From contig NZ_OY781925.1 in assembly GCF_963677305.1 (NCBI RefSeq), positions 3,004,783 to 3,068,782 of the forward strand: 64,000 bases of DNA. The letters run 5' to 3'. Of this stretch, positions 61,089 to 64,000 are shown piece by piece (position 1 is the stretch's first letter; every line of letters begins with the position of its first letter). The notes under the pieces were generated by a model. It did not search any database, was not told the origin of the DNA, and worked only from the letters and a program-made list of their open reading frames with translations. The DNA is from an uncultured Holophaga sp. (lineage in GTDB: Bacteria > Acidobacteriota > Holophagae > Holophagales > Holophagaceae). Position numbers and translations under genes: made by a program.

Positions 61089-62480
61089 ATGCTGCGTCCC
61101 CTCGCCCTGCTCATCGCCGGACTGACGGCTCTGGGGCTCTCCGCCACCCAGCCCCGCACCATGCGGGTGGACTACTACCACAGTGGGAATGCGCAGCAGG
61201 AGAGCTTCTCCCTGGACCGGGTGGTGGTGGAGCCCCAGCCCTGGCCCGGCAACCTGGCCAAGCGCCTGGACACCACCAACCGGGGCAAGTTCCTTTTCGA
61301 GGTCCTGGACCGCAGCACCAACCAAGTGCTCTACAGCCGGGGCTTCTCCAGCATCTTCGGCGAGTGGCAGGACACCCCTGAGGCCAGGGGCTCCAACTTC
61401 ACCAGCTCAGAGTCCCTGCGCTTCCCCATGCCCGAGCACCCCGTGCAGATCGTCCTCAAGAAACGGGATGAGCAGAACGCCTTCCGGGAGATCTGGTCCT
61501 TCAACCTCGACCCCAAGGCCGATACCGTGGACCCCTCCCAGCCCCCCAGCCCGGGTCCCCTGATCGCCCTGGAGAAGAACGGCGAGCCCTCGGAGAAGGT
61601 GGACTTCCTGATCATGGGTGACGGCTACACCGCCGCCGAGCGGGGCAAGTTCGAGAAGGATGCCCGCCGGATGATGGAACTCCTCTTCGCCAAGTCCCCC
61701 TACAAGGAGCACCGCAAGGACTTCAATGTCTGGGGCATCTGCCCGCCAGCCCAGGAGAGCGGCATCAGCCGACCCTCCACCGGTGTCCACAGGCGCTCCC
61801 CCCTGGGCTGCACCTATGACGCCTTCGGTTCGGAGCGCTACGTCCTGAGCTTTGAGAACCGCACGGTCCGGGACATGGCCTCCTACGCCCCCTACGAGTT
61901 CATGGAGATCCTGGTCAACGGCAAGACCTACGGAGGCGGAGGCATCTTCGGGCTCTACGGCACCGTGGCCGCCGACAACGCCTTCGGCCCCTACATCTTC
62001 GTCCATGAGTTCGGCCACCACTTCGCCGACCTCGCCGACGAGTACTACACCTCCGACGTCTACTACGAGACCGGCAAGCCCCGCATCGAGCCCTGGATGC
62101 CCAATGTCACCGCCGACCCCAGGAACCCCAAGTGGAAGGAGCTCCTCACCCCAGGCATCCCCCTTCCCACCCCCTGGAAGAAGGCCGAGTTCGAGAAGGA
62201 CAGCCACGCCTACCAGAAGGAGCGCCGGGAGATCCGCGCCGCCAACCGCCCCGAGTCTGAGATGGAGGCCCTCATGAAGCGGGAGGAGGCCCGGGAGAGC
62301 GTCACCCTGGGTCAGGACACCTGGTCCGGCAAGGTGGGCACCTTCGAGGGGGCCAACTACGAACCCACCGGCTACTACCGTTCCCAGACGGACTGCATCA
62401 TGTTCACCCGGGACCAAGTCCCCTTCTGCGCCGCCTGCCAGAAGGCCATCGAAGGCATCATCCAGCTCTACATCAAGTAG
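61089..62480 (+). CDS. Secreted M64-family (IgA-peptidase-like) metallopeptidase
   Basis: This 463-residue zinc peptidase has a signal peptide (about 1-20, LALLIAGLTALGLSA). An N-terminal beta domain (about 25-150) precedes the catalytic part. The metal site is IFVHEFGHHFADLADEYY, an H-E-x2-H helix followed by the conserved Asp/Glu. KVDFLIMGDGYTAAERGKFE and TDCIMFTRDQVPFCAACQKA are also typical of peptidase M64. Despite the family name, IgA cleavage is not implied. The ATG at 61089 follows AGGAGG by five bases. It stands alone, ended by a hairpin. Confidence 0.88.
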   Translation: MLRPLALLIAGLTALGLSATQPRTMRVDYYHSGNAQQESFSLDRVVVEPQPWPGNLAKRLDTTNRGKFLFEVLDRSTNQVLYSRGFSSIFGEWQDTPEARGSNFTSSESLRFPMPEHPVQIVLKKRDEQNAFREIWSFNLDPKADTVDPSQPPSPGPLIALEKNGEPSEKVDFLIMGDGYTAAERGKFEKDARRMMELLFAKSPYKEHRKDFNVWGICPPAQESGISRPSTGVHRRSPLGCTYDAFGSERYVLSFENRTVRDMASYAPYEFMEILVNGKTYGGGGIFGLYGTVAADNAFGPYIFVHEFGHHFADLADEYYTSDVYYETGKPRIEPWMPNVTADPRNPKWKELLTPGIPLPTPWKKAEFEKDSHAYQKERREIRAANRPESEMEALMKREEARESVTLGQDTWSGKVGTFEGANYEPTGYYRSQTDCIMFTRDQVPFCAACQKAIEGIIQLYIK

Positions 62481-62485
62481 AGGGC

Positions 62486-62515
62486 GGGGCGCCGCAGGCT
62501 CCCCTGCGGCGCCCC
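62486..62515. terminator. Hairpin between the M64 and Yip1 genes
   Basis: A perfect 13-bp GC stem GGGGCGCCGCAGG (62486-62498) pairs with 62503-62515, with a four-base loop, six bases after the M64 gene stop. The following GTGCTTCACT is a poor T-tract. It sits between convergent genes and may serve both. Confidence 0.65.
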
Positions 62516-62520
62516 GTGCT

Positions 62521-63264
62521 TCACTTGGCCAGGGCGACCTTGGTCACCAGCGTGAAGGCCAGCGAGACCAGGACGCAAAGCCAGGCACCACCGGCCTTCA
62601 GCCTCAGGGTGTGCCGGCAGGAGAGGTAGATCATCACGTAGCTGGCGATCAGGAAGACATCCAGCTGGGAGAAGAACCCTTGCAGTCTGGCGGACTCGGC
62701 ATGGACGTAGTAGCCCAGGCTGGTGGGGCTCAGCATTTCGGGACGGAGCCCACCCACCCGTCGGACCAGGCACATGATGAAGATGAGGATCGAGTAAGGC
62801 AGGGTCACCAGACTGGAGACAGCCACCGAGCTGAAGGCCTGCCGGTAGCTGGGGCGCCCCCCCTCGGCCAACCCCTTCCCCACCAGGCAGCGCACCAGAG
62901 CGGCTACGCAGAAGGCCAGTGGAATGCCCACCAGGGCCCCCACCAGGCCCATGGGGATGAGGAGCCTGGACTGGAAGCCGATGATCTGGTCGATCTGCGC
63001 GTAGCTGAGCTGGGGGTTCTGCTCCAGTACAGGCCTGAGCATGGCCTCCACATCCACCTTGAGGCTCCAGGCCACCACCATCACCAGATTGACCATGATC
63101 ATCAGGATCGTCGCCCCCAGCCAGACAGGCGTTCGGTGGAGCCTCCGGAAGAGCTCCACCGGCCCGGTGAAGACCCCTTCGAGCTGCTGAAGGAGTCCGG
63201 GGCCTCTGGGGGGCACCGGAGCCCCCTCAGGAGAAAGGGCGGGAATGGGCTGGGGATCCGTCAT
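62521..63264 (-). CDS. Yip1-family integral membrane protein
   Basis: This 247-residue protein has a Pro-rich cytoplasmic start, an amphipathic LQQLEGVFTGPVELFRRL, and about five membrane segments (near 50-70, 105-130, 145-170, 195-215, 225-245). The pattern matches the YIP1 family of bacterial membrane proteins, whose role is unknown. A stretch between helices one and two (EAMLRPVLEQNPQLSYAQID) is cytoplasmic or periplasmic. It is downstream of rnr on the same strand with a 57-base gap. Confidence 0.72.
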   Translation of the reverse strand: MTDPQPIPALSPEGAPVPPRGPGLLQQLEGVFTGPVELFRRLHRTPVWLGATILMIMVNLVMVVAWSLKVDVEAMLRPVLEQNPQLSYAQIDQIIGFQSRLLIPMGLVGALVGIPLAFCVAALVRCLVGKGLAEGGRPSYRQAFSSVAVSSLVTLPYSILIFIMCLVRRVGGLRPEMLSPTSLGYYVHAESARLQGFFSQLDVFLIASYVMIYLSCRHTLRLKAGGAWLCVLVSLAFTLVTKVALAK

Positions 63265-63321
63265 GGGGCGCTCCTGGGCTGGCCTCCAACTTAGCAGGCC
63301 CCACCGGGATCCAGGATCTGT

Positions 63322-64000
63322 TCATCCCTTCCGGCGGCCGCTGCCCCGCACGCTCCCCTTAGGCGCCTTCGCACGGGCCGGCCGCTCGGGGCGGCTGGAC
63401 CGACCAGACCGCTCGGCGCGGCCTGCGGGCTCCCGGCGTTCCCCGCTCCGGCTCCCCTCCCGCACAGCCCTGGGGGGGCGGCCAGCAGAGCGGCGGGGCT
63501 CCGGGGCAGCACGCCGATCCCGGGAGCCACGGCCACGCTTCTCCTCCACGAAGTCCGCTTCCCGCAGAGAGGCCGGGGCCGCCAGGCTGGGCACGAAGGT
63601 CATGGTCTTGCCCTTGCCGTCCTTGCCCTGGGCCTCCACCACCCATGCGCTGACCCGGCGCAGGTCTTCATCAACTCCGATGATCTCCACCTTCACCCGG
63701 TCTCCGATGGAGAGCACAGTCTGCCCGCCCATGCCCGTGGCGTGGGTCCGGTGGGCATCCACCTCGAAGCTGCCCCCCAGGGCGCCCAGGGGTACCCCCA
63801 CTTCCACGAAAGGCTTCTCAAGACGCACAAAGGCCACCTTGAGGGAGAAACCCTGGATGCGGCCCTCGAAGCGCTGACCGATGCGGGGCTTCATGAGAAT
63901 GCAGGTCTTCCAGCGGTCGTTCTCGCGCTCCGCCTCGGTGGCGGTCTGTTCGTTGTCGCTGCAGCGCTTGGCCAGCACCGCCAGATGCCCGTGGAGTCCG
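63322..64000 (-). CDS. rnr: Ribonuclease R, C-terminal part (gene runs off the window)
   Basis: About 225 residues of the 3' end are visible; the start lies beyond 64000. LAKRCSDNEQTATEAERE followed by NDRWKTCILM is the end of the RNB exonuclease domain. An S1 RNA-binding domain follows (GQRFEGRIQGFSLKVAFVRL to SIGDRVKVEIIGVDEDLRR), then LREADFVEEKRGRG. The last 70 residues are extremely rich in Arg, Ser, Gly and Pro (RSGERREPAGRAERSGRSSR), a basic tail that may add RNA or ribosome binding. RNase R degrades structured RNA 3' to 5'. Confidence 0.85.
   Translation of the reverse strand, partial: GLHGHLAVLAKRCSDNEQTATEAERENDRWKTCILMKPRIGQRFEGRIQGFSLKVAFVRLEKPFVEVGVPLGALGGSFEVDAHRTHATGMGGQTVLSIGDRVKVEIIGVDEDLRRVSAWVVEAQGKDGKGKTMTFVPSLAAPASLREADFVEEKRGRGSRDRRAAPEPRRSAGRPPRAVREGSRSGERREPAGRAERSGRSSRPERPARAKAPKGSVRGSGRRKG

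Overview
The window is a GC-rich stretch of an ordinary-looking Gram-negative bacterial chromosome. It holds dense housekeeping genes on both strands and one tRNA gene. I see no insertion sequence, prophage, CRISPR array or plasmid function. The gene mix points to an anaerobic or microaerophilic Gram-negative: superoxide reductase, futalosine-pathway menaquinone synthesis (MqnE), acetate kinase, an AtoE-type short-chain fatty acid carrier, two Ton/Tol-type motor channels and type IV pilus genes pilMNOPQ. My best guess is Acidobacteriota, class Holophagae (Geothrix/Holophaga-like), with a Geobacter-like lineage as the alternative. This is inferred from gene content; no 16S gene is present.

Layout. 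0.1-5 kb (+): superoxide reductase, a PAS/histidine kinase/receiver hybrid, a LOG-family hydrolase, a membrane protein and L-serine dehydratase. 5-10.3 kb (-): an EFR1 flavodoxin-ferredoxin protein, then tgt-yajC-secD-secF. 10.3-13.2 kb (+): a structured leader with a strong terminator, then tonB-exbB-exbD-exbD. 13.3-22.9 kb (-): a long same-strand run of ugd, tatA, tatC, a small unknown, a GNAT enzyme, an outer-membrane barrel, Uup-type ABC-F, DUF512 radical SAM and AtoE. 23-26 kb (+): a lone TolQ/ExbB channel, a DUF309 protein and nadB. 26-31 kb: HAD phosphatase, TetR regulator, two divergent LPP20-like envelope proteins and ackA. 31.5-35.9 kb: a Dnmt2-type tRNA methyltransferase homologue, ftsW, tRNA-Arg(UCU), an ArnD-like deacetylase, a PilZ protein and a phosphoesterase. 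36-43 kb (+): nadE, then a tightly packed cluster of a degenerate NtrC-type regulator, MoxR ATPase, RodZ-like protein and a conserved-looking unknown, followed by a DUF2344 protein. 43-49 kb: LysE exporter, AlgH, membrane protein, peptidoglycan amidase, an apparently split RdgC and a PP2C phosphatase. 49-50 kb (+): 3-hydroxyacyl-CoA dehydrogenase and two very small genes. 50-56.6 kb (-): pilMNOPQ behind a good sigma-70-type promoter, preceded by a second PP2C phosphatase and a DnaJ-TPR protein. 56.8-64 kb: mqnE, 5-formyl-THF cyclo-ligase, an unusual FHA-GAF-kinase-like protein, a YhbY-type protein, an M64 peptidase, a Yip1 protein and the 3' end of rnr.

How the genes work together. Several sets share a task. 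tgt and the Dnmt2 homologue both modify tRNA. nadB and nadE both serve NAD synthesis. Sec, Tat and TonB/ExbBD genes serve envelope transport and energisation. FtsW and the amidase (and perhaps the RodZ-like protein) serve wall growth. The pil genes sit beside phosphatase and chaperone-like genes.

The items most worth a second look are the attenuator-like leader of tonB, the FHA protein whose only intact DHp helix lies at its extreme C terminus, the motor-dead NtrC-like regulator operonic with MoxR, the Dnmt2 homologue, and the split rdgC. All identifications come from reading motifs and remembered family features; no database search was run.
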